Shown: one piece after another, positions 23,401-34,466 of the stretch
Layout of the letters: every line of letters starts with the position of its first letter
Position numbering within the stretch: the stretch's first letter is position 1
Source: Atherinomorus stipes
Lineage: Eukaryota > Chordata > Actinopteri > Atheriniformes > Atherinidae
DNA: 64,000 nt
Direction of reading: 5' to 3'
NCBI GenBank assembly: GCA_023101725.1
Contig: JALJCO010012623.1
Span: 1-64,000, forward strand
Notes under the pieces: generated by a model
Seen by the model: the letters and a program-made list of their open reading frames with translations, nothing else
What the model was told of the DNA's origin: nothing
The model's database searches: none
Position numbers and translations under genes: made by a program

Positions 23401-26400
23401 TAGTCCAAGAAAAAATAATTTTATTAGTCAGTGGATAATATTGAACAGTTCCATCTGATCTAAAATTATTTCACATAATTAGAGCTGCACCTATCGATTA
23501 TTTTTTCTGATTGATCGATCGACTATCTACAACACAATACAAATGCAGTGCACTAAAAAGGGAATCATTCGATATCAACCCTTTAAATGAAAGACACAAA
23601 TAAGCAGCATTATGAAGCTGCTTTATGTAAAAAACATTTTAAAGGTGCTTTTTAAAAGAATATTTAAAAAATAATAGGAAAAAGTAATGTGGCAGCATCA
23701 AATCTCCAGGTTAAATAAAATAAAAGTTTACAAAATTAACACTATGAGGAAGAAAGGGGATTTAAGTAATTTTGAACATGGCAAACTGCTGATCTACTGA
23801 GATTTTACACACGACTGTCTCTAGGGATTACGTCATGACAATTTGGCTTCGATGACTTATTGACCTTTGAATAATAAGAAATGGGAATTTTAATGTTCTT
23901 CAAGAGAAGCATGTTCTCACAAAAATCATGCCATATGGGGCAACACAACAAAAATAGTGGCCAAAAGTTGAGTGAAAAGTCCCTAAAAGAACTAAAAAGT
24001 CCCGTTACTTACAAGGGTTAACACTTGTTAATACTAAGTTACCTGTAAAATCTCCTATTTTTGCTTTTACTTAGTTTTAAAGTCCATCTGGTCCAGTGGT
24101 TGTGATCCTTCAGACCAGTGAAGCGGTGCTGGTTACATGAGTAACTCGTTACAGGCCAGCAGTCATTCAGCGCCGCGTCACAACTCGTGCATGCCGCTGA
24201 AAACATCTTTACAGGACTATGTTTTTCTGGAAAACACACCGGTCCTTGTTTTTAGGGATGCAGGATATTGGAATTTTGGCCGATAGGCCAATATTTTAAA
24301 ACTCGTGGCCGATAACCGATATCGATACCATTATTAAAGCGGAAAAATAAGCAATCATTTCAAATAGCAGTTTTGCTATCCGTTTTCGACACTTTGAAAA
24401 ATAGGGGTGAGAAAAAATATTGACACGCTGAAATATCGCAATATTTTAATATGCCGATATCAAATTGATATTTAAAAACGCGGTATCGATCTATTTTACT
24501 TACAAAATCTCACAAGATTTCATCGTTCTGTTAAAAATCTCACAATATTTCATGAATTCTCACAAAATTTTGTAACAGAATGATGAAATATCACGAGATT
24601 TTGTTAGCAAAATAGATTGACACTGCGTTTTTAAATGTCAATATGATATCAGCATATGAAAATATTGTGATATTTCAGTGTATCGATATTTTTTCCCACC
24701 CCTAGTCTTTAGAAGTTTTAAAGTCTGTAAAAAGAAGTTTTTAAAGAAGTAGTTCGATGTCCTATACTCAGTTTTAAGGCCGATATAGGCCGATACCAAT
24801 AGAGGGGCAGATTATATCGTGCATCCCTACGTGTTTTTATAGTTGGTGCAATCAGCATTTTTTCCCTCTTTTTAGGGCATCGCAGCGCTGGTCCGGGTGT
24901 CTGAGGGAGATCTTCGTAAAGCCATCACGTTTCTCCAGAGCGCTGCACGTCTCAATGTTGACAAAGAAATCACCGATCAGACCATCACTGAAATCGCAGG
25001 GGTGAGTCATCGCCATGGAAACCAGAGCCGCCAATGCTTAGAGTCCTTTAAATTTTCAGCTCGTCTCAAACATCCCTCTTTGTGTGTGTGTGTGTGTGTG
25101 TCTTTACTGTCCCGCAGGTCGTCCCGTCTAAGATGATTGACAACTTGTTCCAGATCAGTTTAACGGGAACGTTTGAGAAACTGGAGGTGGTAGTGAGAGT
25201 AGGTGTTCACGTCTTCGTCCCGCTGTTACACTTTCACTTCCTCTGACGGCTTTAATCTCAACATCTGGATCTTCTGATGTCTCCTCTCCAGAGGATGATG
25301 GAGGAAGGATACGCAGCCACACAGATCCTGAGTCAGCTCCACGACTCCGTCATAGAGCAGGACCTCAAGGACGAGCAGAAGTCAGCCATCACGGAGAAGA
25401 TGGCCGTAAGTATTTTCTTCAAAATGCTATTTTTTTCACAGTTGAACAGGAGAACTCGTGCAGAACAGAAATTAAACTGCCCTCTAATAAGAAAAAGCTT
25501 TAAATAAGCATGTAGTACCGTCCTGCATCCTCACCCTGCTGCCATGTCCTGGACTGTGGTCCACCCTGTCCTCTATCACCTGTATGGCCATGATCAGATC
25601 CTCTGTGCTGGTTTCAGACCAGCCTTCTAGACTCTGATGGAAACTGAGCCAGAGAGGATTTGGTCTTTTATCTTGGCTTTATCTTCCAGCTGCATCTTTG
25701 TTTGATCTCATCCGTCTCCATCAGCGATGTCAACGTTTGGTTTTGTTGATGTGATTGTTACCAGAACAAACGAGAAACACATGAAAAGGCTACAGGACCT
25801 CCGTCTGAAGTTGGATTTTTTTTTCTTCATCTTTAATGTAATATTCAGTAGGGCTGGGAAAAATATCGACTGAAATATCGCGACATTTTCTTATGCAGAT
25901 TTTTTATAGATATTTAAAAATGTGATATTGATCTATTTTACCAACGAAATCTCGCGAGATTTTAGTCGTTATCCACCCGCGAGATTTCATGACTGAATGA
26001 TGAAATCTCGCGAGATTTCGTTGGTAAAATAGATCGATACTACATTTTTAAATATCGATCAACAAATGAAAATAATGCGATACTTCAGTGTATCGATGTT
26101 TTTTCCCAGCCATAATATTCAGTGATGCTGCTGAACTTGTCACGTTGCTGTAAACCCAACCTGATTTGTTCATATTGCAAAATTTCTAATAACTCCATAA
26201 TGTTTCATTTCTGTGTAATTTTGGGCAAACATTAACGGCATTTATTGCAATGTCCCTCTGGGATACATTTTTTTCTTTACCCAGTTACTGAACATTTCCT
26301 GTTTCAGTCTGCTGGTTATCCTGCAGGTGTTGAAGCGTATTGGATAGATTTCCTATTTGATGTCCTGCGTCTGTATTTTTTTCTTTCTAGAACCACAGAA

Positions 26401-27432
26401 ATCGGAGCAGGATGATTAAATCTGCTCGTTTGGAGGGAAAAACTCTTCCTCTGTCGTATTTTCCTCATGAAAACAAGCAGCAACACACGGATGTTGCTCA
26501 CCTTTGTTTTCCTTCCTGATCTGATTAAATGGTTGACACGTGATTTTTCATGGAAAGCAGTAGAGATGCACCGATCCGATACCCGGATCAGATATCAGCT
26601 CCAATATTGACTAATTAGCTGGATCGGATATCAGATGAATGAGGCCAATCCAGCATTCAGATCCAGTCATTTCTTTTTTATTGATATCATACACAGAAAC
26701 ACAGTTACAGCAATCTAGTCAGTTCAGTTCTATGTTTGCACACTGGTTGCATCATCATGCATCGCAGAGAAGTGTTATTTATTTCTTTTTGCTGCTAATT
26801 ACACTTTATTTGTTAATAAATAATCTTAAGTACATTTATATCTGTGTTAATTTACCCCTTTTTTTTTTAAACAAGGCTAAATGTTTGTCAACCCTGATGC
26901 CTTCACTCACATGGCAACGTGTACAGTTCATTCGTTCAACAGTTGTATCAGATCGGTATCTGCAGATACATTCAGCCCAGGTATAGGATTGTAAAAAACT
27001 GAACCGGTGCATCTCAGAAAGTGATATTGATGATGTTTCTGATTAATAAATTGTGGTTTTAATTCTGCAATTAACCCCTCAACACAGGCGTTTATTTACA
27101 GTTGTATAAAAACAAGACAAATACAGTGAAAAACAAGGAAAAAGATTAAATAAACCATTAATAAATATTAAATAAAAGGTCTTAAAAAGAAAAAGGTCAC
27201 CTGCTTGTACATTTTTTTTTTTTTTTTAAATTCTCTCCATGTGTTGGTATCTACGAAATTGTTTCCTGGCAACCCAGCAGTCAGGAAGTTGGTGAGTTTG
27301 CCGAGTGGCTGAAGTGTGTCTGTTTGTTTCCTGTTCCAGGTTGTGAGTAAGTGCCTGTCAGACGGGGCTGACGAGTACCTCCAGATGCTGAGTTTGTGTT
27401 CAGTCATCATGCAGCAGGGATCTCAGTCCTGA
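14450..27432 (+). CDS. rfc4: Replication factor C subunit 4 (clamp loader)
   Basis: RFC4 is an AAA+ subunit of the nuclear RFC complex that opens PCNA and loads it on primer-template DNA; it also serves alternative RFC-like clamp loaders. Coding exons: 14450-14565, 16859-16937, 19723-19802, 22297-22416, 22550-22693, 22811-22931, 24876-25001, 25118-25198, 25292-25405 and 27340-27432. They total 1074 bp, or 357 residues plus stop; the human protein is 363. All junctions have GT/AG and keep frame. The start MQAFLKG and the run VPWVEKYRPK match vertebrate RFC4. The Walker A motif GPPGTGKT is in exon 3, Walker B ILDEAD in exon 5, sensor-1 CNYISR spans exons 5/6 and the SRC arginine-finger motif LTSRCSKF is in exon 6. 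The C-terminal collar helices follow. There are no stops or frameshifts, so the gene looks functional. The introns are filled with MITEs. Confidence 0.97.
14917..15296. mobile_element. hAT-type MITE in rfc4 intron 1 (first coding intron)
   Basis: The ends agagatgcac/gtgcatctct are inverted, and the exact 8-bp direct repeat aaagatgt flanks the element (14909-14916 and 15297-15304). Inside are many GATCGG/CCGATC motifs. A second copy in the same orientation lies at 26561-27016. Confidence 0.8.
15723..16415. mobile_element. piggyBac-like MITE in rfc4 intron 1
   Basis: The left end AAGACCCGCTC follows TTAA (15719-15722). The right end GGAGTGGGTCT is followed by gtaa, one change from TTAA. The inverted ends are imperfect. 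No transposase is present. Confidence 0.45.
17089..18260. mobile_element. piggyBac-like TTAA element in rfc4 intron 2
   Basis: The ends AGGAGCTGTATCATG and CATGATAGGGCTCCT are flanked by TTAA (17085-17088 and 18261-18264). About 1.17 kb with no transposase ORF. A partial extra end (ttaaaggagctatacccg) lies just left at 17053. Confidence 0.7.
18537..18965. mobile_element. hAT-type MITE in rfc4 intron 2
   Basis: The ends TAGGGCTGCACAATTC and GAATCGTGCAGCCCTA are inverted. An exact 8-bp duplication, gtcctgac, flanks it (18529-18536 and 18966-18973). Non-coding. Confidence 0.85.
20182..20207. repeat. (GAG)n microsatellite
   Basis: About eight GAG units in rfc4 intron 3. Confidence 0.9.
20699..21268. 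mobile_element. Composite hAT-type MITE in rfc4 intron 3 (inverted copy)
   Basis: The outer ends are TAGGGATGCG and AAGCATCCCTA. An inner element begins TAGGGGTGG at 20886. The whole is the reverse complement of the composite at 24253-24829, with the far end of the inner element missing. The flanking 8 bp agree only partly. Confidence 0.65.
21334..21847. mobile_element. hAT-like fold-back element (CAAGGTTATAATA ends)
   Basis: The ends CAAGGTTATAATAG and CTATAATAACCTTG are perfect inverted repeats. The flanks gtttaatc and gttaaatc (21326-21333, 21848-21855) are an 8-bp duplication with one change. It is the intact relative of the rearranged copy at 2655-3270. Located in rfc4 intron 3. Confidence 0.75.
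23275..23337 (+). repeat. LINE 3'-tail fragment ending in (ACTTGA)n
   Basis: The phrase gtaagagtgctttagaaata then aagtgaacttgaacttgaac is shared, in opposite orientation, with 48229-48300. Located in rfc4 intron 6. Confidence 0.5.
24253..24829. mobile_element. Composite hAT-type MITE in rfc4 intron 6
   Basis: The outer ends are TAGGGATGCAG and GTGCATCCCTA, with 8-bp flanks cttgtttt/cgtgtttt (one change). Nested inside at 24402-24704 is a second fold-back element with ends TAGGGGTGAGAAAAAATATTGA and its complement ending CCCACCCCTA. The inner part is itself nearly palindromic around gatgaaat. Confidence 0.75.
25080..25100. repeat. (TG)n microsatellite
   Basis: Ten TG units immediately upstream of the acceptor of the coding exon at 25118 in rfc4. 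Confidence 0.9.
25849..26114. mobile_element. Palindromic hAT-type MITE with TCTCGCGAGA motifs
   Basis: The ends TAGGGCTGGGAAAAA and TTTTTTCCCAGCCATA are flanked by an exact 8-bp duplication, atattcag (25841-25848 and 26115-26122). The element is 266 bp and folds back on itself around 25985. It holds two perfect TCTCGCGAGA palindromes (25950-25959 and 26006-26015). Located in rfc4 intron 9. Confidence 0.9.
26561..27016. mobile_element. hAT-type MITE in rfc4 intron 9
   Basis: The ends are TAGAGATGCACCGATCC and ACCGGTGCATCTCA. The interior matches the 14917-15296 copy (for example gatccagtcatttct). The flanking duplication is weak (gaaagcag versus gaaagtga). Confidence 0.65.
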
Positions 27433-27561
27433 TAGAAACGCCCTCATCCTCCTCCAGGGAGACCACGGCCCAGCACAGGTCTCCGTACTGGGGTCCATGT
27501 AAACCAGTCTGTCGGATGTTCTCTTCAACTAAACATGTAATATTTTCAGATGATGGAAATT

Positions 27562-27567
27562 AATAAA
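27562..27567 (+). terminator. rfc4: Polyadenylation signal of rfc4
   Basis: AATAAA lies 130 bp after the stop codon, with a T-rich stretch (gtcttttgtatcttttc) following. The 3' UTR is therefore about 150 nt. Confidence 0.75.
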
Positions 27568-27715
27568 GTCTTTTGTATCTTTTCAGATATTTTCTGTTAA
27601 GTTTGTGTTATTGAAATGTCAACAAAAGATAAAATCAGTTTAAATTTCCTCTTTTTTTTTAATGAGTTTCTGACCACTGATGCTCAGCTGCGATACAGAA
27701 ACCAAACCACACATA

Positions 27716-28139
27716 CAGTTGTACTCAGATTTATTCATATCCTCCAGTTAAAGATGGAAAAAATCAGCTGCCAGTGAAATAAGTTGAAATTGATAAAAGT
27801 AATAATGAATAAAAATTCTATGAAAATCATTACATTGATTTTGAGTTGTGGTTCAGAAAAACAAATACACAAAAAATAAAAGAAAAAAGCATAATTGGGC
27901 TCTTAAGCTAAAATTTTGTTGAGCAACATTTTGAGGCAATCACTGCAATCTAATGTTCAAAAAGGCCTACACCATGTGTCTGTGACAACCACAATTCAAA
28001 ACCAATATTTTATTTAGCTAAATTATAATTTTGTGAAAATTTTTATTATTAGTTTCTTTAGTTTCCTGTTATTTGAAATACTGTTGTGAATCTAGCCTTT
28101 CCTTTAATTGGAGGGTATGAATAATTTTGAGGGCGACTG
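27716..28139. mobile_element. Tc1/mariner-type MITE
   Basis: The left end CAGTTGTACTC and right end GAGGGCGACTG are inverted. The interior matches 42309-42829 at length (for example aaaattttgtt, gcaacattttgaggcaatca). It begins about 150 bp after the rfc4 polyadenylation signal. Confidence 0.7.
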
Positions 28140-30587
28140 TTTATATAAATGCCTTTATCAAGTAAAAATCCCGACTAAAACATTTGTATCCCAGTGCGAC
28201 TGAATGTCACAGAGCCTTAGTTTCAAGTTGTGGTCACGAGGATGAAATGACATCCCGTTCATCAGCGTTGATTCCTGCAAAAAGAGAAACATTGAACAGA
28301 AAAAACATCTTTTTTTTTTTAAAGAAAATCTTATTTCTCATCCAGAAAACAAACTCAAACATCTTGGAAAATGTATTTAACTTTTTCTTAATGCTCCACG
28401 ACTGAACTTGAGCAGATTTCCTCAGATGCTCGACTGATTTCGTGTGAAATAAACTAGAGAATCTAATTCTAAAATATATTCATCTCCATTGTCCTTAATA
28501 CAGATGACAGTGGGAATGATGACTTGGATCTTGATGACTATTAATAGCAGTAATTTATTTGGTTCACTGCTCAAAAGAAAAAAGGAGGGGAGACGGCATG
28601 TAAACATTTTGGATCTCAATGAAATTACAGATGAAAATCCTTATTCAATATACTGTATAGTAGTGTGTTGAGAATAAAACAGCATAAAAATGCTAATCAA
28701 CATGATCCCATAGAGGTCTGGATTCAGAGCCACTCAAAATAAAAGTGGAAAATCACATTGCAGGCTGATCCAATGTCAACTTCTGATGAGAGGTTCAGTA
28801 GTGTGTGTGGCCTTCATGTGCCCGTAGGACCTCCCTACAACGCCTGGCCATGCTTGTAATGAGGCGGCGCATCTTCCACTGGATCGCCTCCCGGACTTTG
28901 ATGAAATCATCAGTCATTGAAGGAAAAGTCCCAACAGTGGGACTGAAATGAAAAAATACTTCATTTATCCCAGAAGGGAAATTCCTTATTGTGATAGGCT
29001 CTCTCTCTTTTTGTGGAGGAACTGCTGCAGTCTCACTCTGAATCGAAACAACCAAATATGTAATTATTTTAACCCTTTAAATGCCAAATAAATAACATGA
29101 TGTCATTGTTTTAATGGAGGAAAATAAATAATTTTTTCATATTCTGGGTAGCGGAATTTGATTTAAAGATCAGTACTACATATACTACAGAGTAGATTGA
29201 TAAGTTATTTTCTTTTACAGTCTGAATCAAAACTACCAAATGCATAACTTTATTTTAACCCATTAAATGCCAACTTAATTACATGATGATGCTGTTTTTA
29301 TAGTACTGTAAGGTATATGAGTATCAAGAAAAACAACACACAAACTAGATTAGATATTTTACATAAATTGAATGCTTAAAAGCTGTGAAATTTAATTTAG
29401 TCTTACCCCCTTGGCACCTTCTAGCCTTCATTTACTTTATTCATTGATCCATTTGCTTTTACTTACTCCTATTTATGTATTTGATTCATATTTAATATTT
29501 GTATTATTAATTTATTTCAAATTTATTTTTTATTTGTATTTATTTGTGTTTTTCTTTTTTCTTTTTTTACCCCTGTATTTACTTTGTTTTTTGTATAATC
29601 GTCAATAAATCCAGGCGTAAACGTAGAAAAATTGTAACACCATTGATTTTTTAAAAAAGTTATCAGTAAATATGAATAAAAACACTTACTGTTAGCATGC
29701 ATTGTATGGAAAATAACCTATATTCTGTATCCATATTCTTCTAAAACAAAAAACAAACATTGTCATCATGTGACCAAATTTATATTTAAACCATTAAAAT
29801 AATTTGAATAATTACACATTTGGTTATTTTGATTCAGACAGAAAGTTGATTGAAAGATTTTTTTTTAAAAAATGAAGGAAAACAAATTATGTAAAATGTT
29901 TTTTAGAGTAGGTTTTAGGAGCATCCAATAATCTGAAAGGGTGGCAAATTTGTCTACACTTTCTTTCATCTTATATTGGGAACCACAACCAGAATAGAGA
30001 CCAAGTATTGAGGTAAAAAAAAGAACAAAAATAAAAGTCCTTACTGAGCTGCAAGAGTTAAAAAACTGCCACAAAGCCATTTATAACATGTGTAGACATC
30101 TGAAGTTGAGACTATGTTCCTGCTTCTTCTGTGTTTCTATGAACAGATGAGGGTCAGAGGGAGAAATTATTCCTTCAGTTCTGCTCTGATTCCAATCATG
30201 TCTGTTTTACACGGAAAAAATATTAGAGACAATAAAAACATAGTTTAAGGTTATTAATAAATGATTCATATCTGACAATGTTGGCCTCCTGGAGTTCAGA
30301 AATTGATCTGCGTGTAAACACAATGAAGCGAGTCAGATTGACACCAGCCATCTTTTCAGCGCTCTGCTTTCTCTTTCATGTTGCTTCACTTTGGGGGTCT
30401 GAATGCTGCTAATAAAGATGGGGAGACCCCGAGCGAGTAACACGGGCTGATTAGTTTGGTACGCTGGAGACGAGGAGCTCTTTGGAGTCTGCGATCAGAT
30501 CTGTTTTCTTTTCTCAACATATCTGAGGAAGAGAATTAAAGGGAATGCTTAAAGTTTCCATATGTTTGTTCTCTTCAAAGCAGAGAA

Positions 30588-30588
<1 letters not shown>
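28140..30588. other. AT-rich intergenic stretch with repeat debris
   Basis: Positions 28795-28905 contain acctccctacaacgcctggc, part of a repeat I remember as dispersed in fish genomes. The segments 29031-29115 and 29216-29300 are diverged direct copies (ctgaatc, aaatgccaa, acatgat), and a further inverted piece lies near 29815-29843. No supported gene. Confidence 0.45.

Positions 30589-30626
<38 letters not shown>
30589..30626. repeat. (TG)n microsatellite
   Basis: About 19 TG units. Confidence 0.95.
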
Positions 30627-30628
<2 letters not shown>

Positions 30629-31438
30629 CATTATTTCAATAAAGCCCATTTTGCCTCGTGTGATTTTCCATAAAGAGAATAGAGGATGACCTCGGCTTTG
30701 TTGTGAAGTTAATGCATGAAAGAAGAACAGAAGCTGGTTTGGATAACAGAGGTCATCAGAACCAGTGCTTCTACTGGGCTGGATCAACCCCCCCACCAGA
30801 GCATGTGTGGGTTGGTAATCACACATAACAAAGAGGCTCTTCTGTAAAGTTTTCCACTAGTGGGATAATTGATTGACAGTGTGTGAGCTTCCATGCAGCT
30901 GTTATTTACTGCTGCAAACTCTTTCAATTTACTAGAAACAAATGTCTTTAAGGGGAACTCAGCCGGGGGTGGGGGTGTGTGTGTGTGAAGCAATGGGACC
31001 ATTTTAATGATTCCCCAACAGAAACGTTAGCAGTCAGCTGAGAGTGTGTGCACTCATCTCACCATGACTGATGTGGTTGTTGATAGTGATCATCTGTTCT
31101 GTGATGATGTCCAGCCGGCTGCTCTGCGTCACTTTCAAAATCACAAATGTTTCCTTTTGTTTTTTTCCACGCAGCAGTCGAGCAGCAGTTTCTCTGTTTT
31201 TGTTTGATGATCTGATTATGTTTCTCTCCGAGGCCTCGGCCAGTTGTTTCCCGCAAATGTTGATGTGATCAGTGCACGCAGGGAGCCGGGAGCATCCTGA
31301 ACATCCAGCCAGAGGAACGCAGACTTTGGCTCCTCCACACACTCATCCATCTCAGAGAAGTATCTGTCTGTGCAAGTTCAGTTTCAGATGAATCTTTTTC
31401 TTTTCTTAAACTGATGACGCTTCAGTGACATTTTACGT

Positions 31439-31452
31439 CCACCAGAGGGCGC
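31439..31452 (+). promoter_or_regulatory. CTCF core motif match
   Basis: CCACCAGAGGGCGC fits every position of the vertebrate CTCF core CCASYAGRKGGCRS. No occupancy data are available. Confidence 0.5.
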
Positions 31453-31822
31453 TGCAGATGAACAAATCTACTTCACTGGGAAATACAGTTTATGGCCAAC
31501 AAGCTGAAATAACAACAAAAACAATCTGAATACTTGCACCAAACTGAGCAACTGTGGTGCTCAGTTTTCAGCATTAAAAACAAGAATCATAAATGCTCGG
31601 TCTGGATTAAACGTGAAGAGATGACGTGTGCAGGCAGGTGGATGAATGTCTCCACCGATGGAGCGTTTTTCTCAAGAACGCAGCACTTTTTTCCTCTAGA
31701 TAGATACCAGTAGTTTATGGTACTTTTCATCAATACTGATATTGATACTTTTTGTCCCTTAAAAGAAAAATCACATGATTGTACAGTTTGCATTATCTTC
31801 AATGCAAGGGTAATATTAGATA

Positions 31823-33413
31823 CAGTGGGGCAAAAAAGTATTTAGTCAGCCACCAATTGTACAAGTTCTCCCACTTAACATGAGAGGCCTGTAATTGTCA
31901 TCATAGGTATACCTCAACTGTGAGAGACAGAATAGGGGAAAAAAAGAAAAAACATCCAGAAAATCACATCGTCTAATTTTTAAAGAATTTATTTGCAAAT
32001 TATGGTGGAAAATAAGTATTTGGTCAATAAACGTTCACCTCAATACTTTGTTATATCCCCTTTGTTGGCAATGACAGAGGTCAAACGTTTTCTGTAAGTC
32101 TCAACAAGGTTTTCACACACTGTTGCTGGTATTTTGACCCATTCTTCCATGCAGATCTGCTCTAGAGCAGTGATGTTTTGGGGCTGTCGTTGGGCAACAC
32201 GGACTTTCAACTCCCTCCAAAGATTTTCTATGGGGTTGAGATCTGGAGACTGGCTAGGCCCCTCCAGGACCTTGAAATGCTTCTTACAAAGCCACTCCTT
32301 TGTTGCCCGGGCAGTGTGTTTGGGATCATTGTCATGCTGAAAGACCCAGCCACGTTTCATCTTCAATGCCCTTGCTGATGGAAGGAGGTTTTCACTCAAA
32401 ATCTCACCATACATCGCCCCATTCATTCTTTCCTTTACATGGATCAGTCGTCCTGGTCCCCTTGCAGAAAAAACAGCCCCAAAGCATGATGTTTCCACCC
32501 CCATGCTTCACAGTAGGTATGGTGTTCTTTGGATGCAATTCAGCATTCTTTCTCCTCCAAACACAAGAAGTTGCGTTTCTACCAAAAAGTTCGATTTTGG
32601 TTTCATCTGACCATATTACATTCTCCCAGTCCTCTTCTGGATCATCCAAATGCTTTCTAGAAAACTTCAGACGGGCCTGGATGTGTCCTGGCTTAAGCAG
32701 GGGGACACGTCTGGCACTGCGGCGTCGTGTGTTACTGAGAGTAGCCTTTGTTACTTTGGTCCCAGCTCTCTGCAGGTCGTTCACTAGGTCCCCCCGTGTG
32801 GTTCTGGGATTTTTGCTCACCGTTCTTGTGATCATATTGACCCCACGGGGTGAGATCTTGCGTGGAACCCCAGATCGAGGGAGATTCTCAGTGGTCTTGT
32901 AAGTTTTCCATTTTCTAATAATTGCTCCCACAGTTGATTTCTTCACACCAAGCTGCTTACCTATTGCAGATTCAGTCTTCCCAGCCTGGTGCAGGTCTAC
33001 AATTTTGTTTCTGGTGTCCTTTGACAGCTCTTTGGTCTTGGCCATAGTGGAGTTTGGAGTGTGACTGTTTGAGGTTGTGGACAGGTGTCTTTTATACTGA
33101 TGATGAGTTCAAACAGGTGCAATTAATACAGGTAATGAGTGGAGGACAGAGGAGCCTCTTAAAGAATAAGTTACAGCTCTGTGAGAGCCAGAAATCTTGC
33201 TAGTTTGTAGGTGACCAAATACTTATTTTCCACCATCATCTGCAAAAACATTCTTTAAAAATCGGACAATATGATTTTCTGGATGTTTTTTTTCTCATTC
33301 TGTCTCTCACAGTTGAGGTATACCTAATGATGACAATTACAGGCTTCTCTTATCTTTGTAAGTGGGAGAACTTGTACAATTGGTGGCTGACTAAATACTT
33401 TTTTGCCCCACTG
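31823..33413 (-). mobile_element. Tc1-like transposon, Passport-like
   Basis: The ends CAGTGGGGCAAAAAAGTATT and its complement are flanked by TA (31821-31822 and 33414-33415). The element is 1591 bp, the inverted similarity extends over 90 bp, and a single gene lies on the minus strand. The end sequence resembles the Passport family of fish Tc1 elements. High similarity of both ends suggests fairly recent insertion. Confidence 0.88.
32040..33045 (-). pseudogene. Tc1 transposase with a single frameshift
   Basis: The minus-strand reading starts [20 protein letters not shown], with two N-terminal HTH regions, then IWSDETKIE (first catalytic Asp), [10 protein letters not shown], and after a frame change DNDPKHTA (second Asp) and [11 protein letters not shown] (final Glu), ending ITKY at 32040. 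The frame breaks at a run of six A at 32468-32473 on the + strand, where one surplus base would explain the shift. Otherwise full family length, about 335 codons. A sequencing error in the run is possible. Confidence 0.9.
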
Positions 33414-34398
33414 TATAAGTAAAACTTGAGAACAGACGTACTGGAAAGAAATGGTTTTAAAACAATAATAAATTATACTGATGCGTAAATTAAACAAAAA
33501 TAAGATTAAAACCTTCCTTCAATTATCAAATAACTTAAGTACAGGTTAAGATTATTTAAATGTATTCAGAGGAAAATGTTCAAATATAAGATTTATTATT
33601 AATATTATAAATTCCAAAACATAATGTACAATAATCTGCACTAAAGCACTGAAAGATACCAAAACATCGTCATCATCATCACTAACTGTGGCAGGATCGT
33701 CATGACATTTGACAGGCTACCACCATCATGAGACACTGAAGCTAGAATCTGGCTGCTTTTTACATCATTTCATTGCCTAAAACTCTCAGAAGTGGAAACA
33801 ATTTTGTTTTGTTTTGTTTATTTTGTTTGGCTGGTATCAAAGTATCGACTACAGGGTATCAGTATGCCCATCCCTAGTTTCACAGCTTACATTAGCATCT
33901 GTGGTTCCTGGTGGAGACCCGGCCAAGGTCCAAAGATTCACGCTGATCTGAGTTCAGAACTCGACTCAACTCAAGTTTGATCTAAAGTTGGCCAAGTCCT
34001 TGTCCTCTGGTCGATGGGCGAGGGTTTGGATGGAAAATATTAAATGACTTATGTTTCACATCAACAGGTAAAAACATTCTTCAGGAAACCCTGGCAACAA
34101 CACATGAAGTGTCAGTATTAAAGCTGATTACATGTAAAATCTTTAAGAGTGCCTGTAACCTTATTTTGTTATGTATATATATATATAAATTTGGATCATT
34201 TTATGCATTGTTTTTAATTAAAGGAAAATGTGACTAAAACTCTTCACCAGTTTTTTGATTCACATAGAAGTGGATTACAGTTAGAAGAAAATGTTAAATA
34301 GAGTTGTGAATCTCATCAGTGTGTTTTATTTTTTTATGTGAACTGTCAGCAGCTGCACTCATCGAGAGAAAACTGAGAACAGTCCTGAAGCCGAGCCG

Positions 34399-34412
34399 CC
34401 AGCAGAGGGCGC
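34399..34412 (+). promoter_or_regulatory. CTCF core motif match
   Basis: CCAGCAGAGGGCGC matches the CTCF core consensus at every position and lies in the same orientation as the site at 31439. Confidence 0.5.
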
Positions 34413-34436
34413 ACGCCATCAATTTATCTGAAGTCT

Positions 34437-34466
34437 AATCACTTGTTGGGCCTCCAACAAGTGATT
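34437..34466. repeat. Perfect 13-bp-arm hairpin
   Basis: The arms aatcacttgttgg and ccaacaagtgatt are separated by gcct, just after the CTCF motif. Confidence 0.8.

Noticed and set aside
23482..23640. Another hAT-type end (agagctgcacctatcgatta)
   Set aside because: Opposite end and flanking duplication not found; too eroded to bound.
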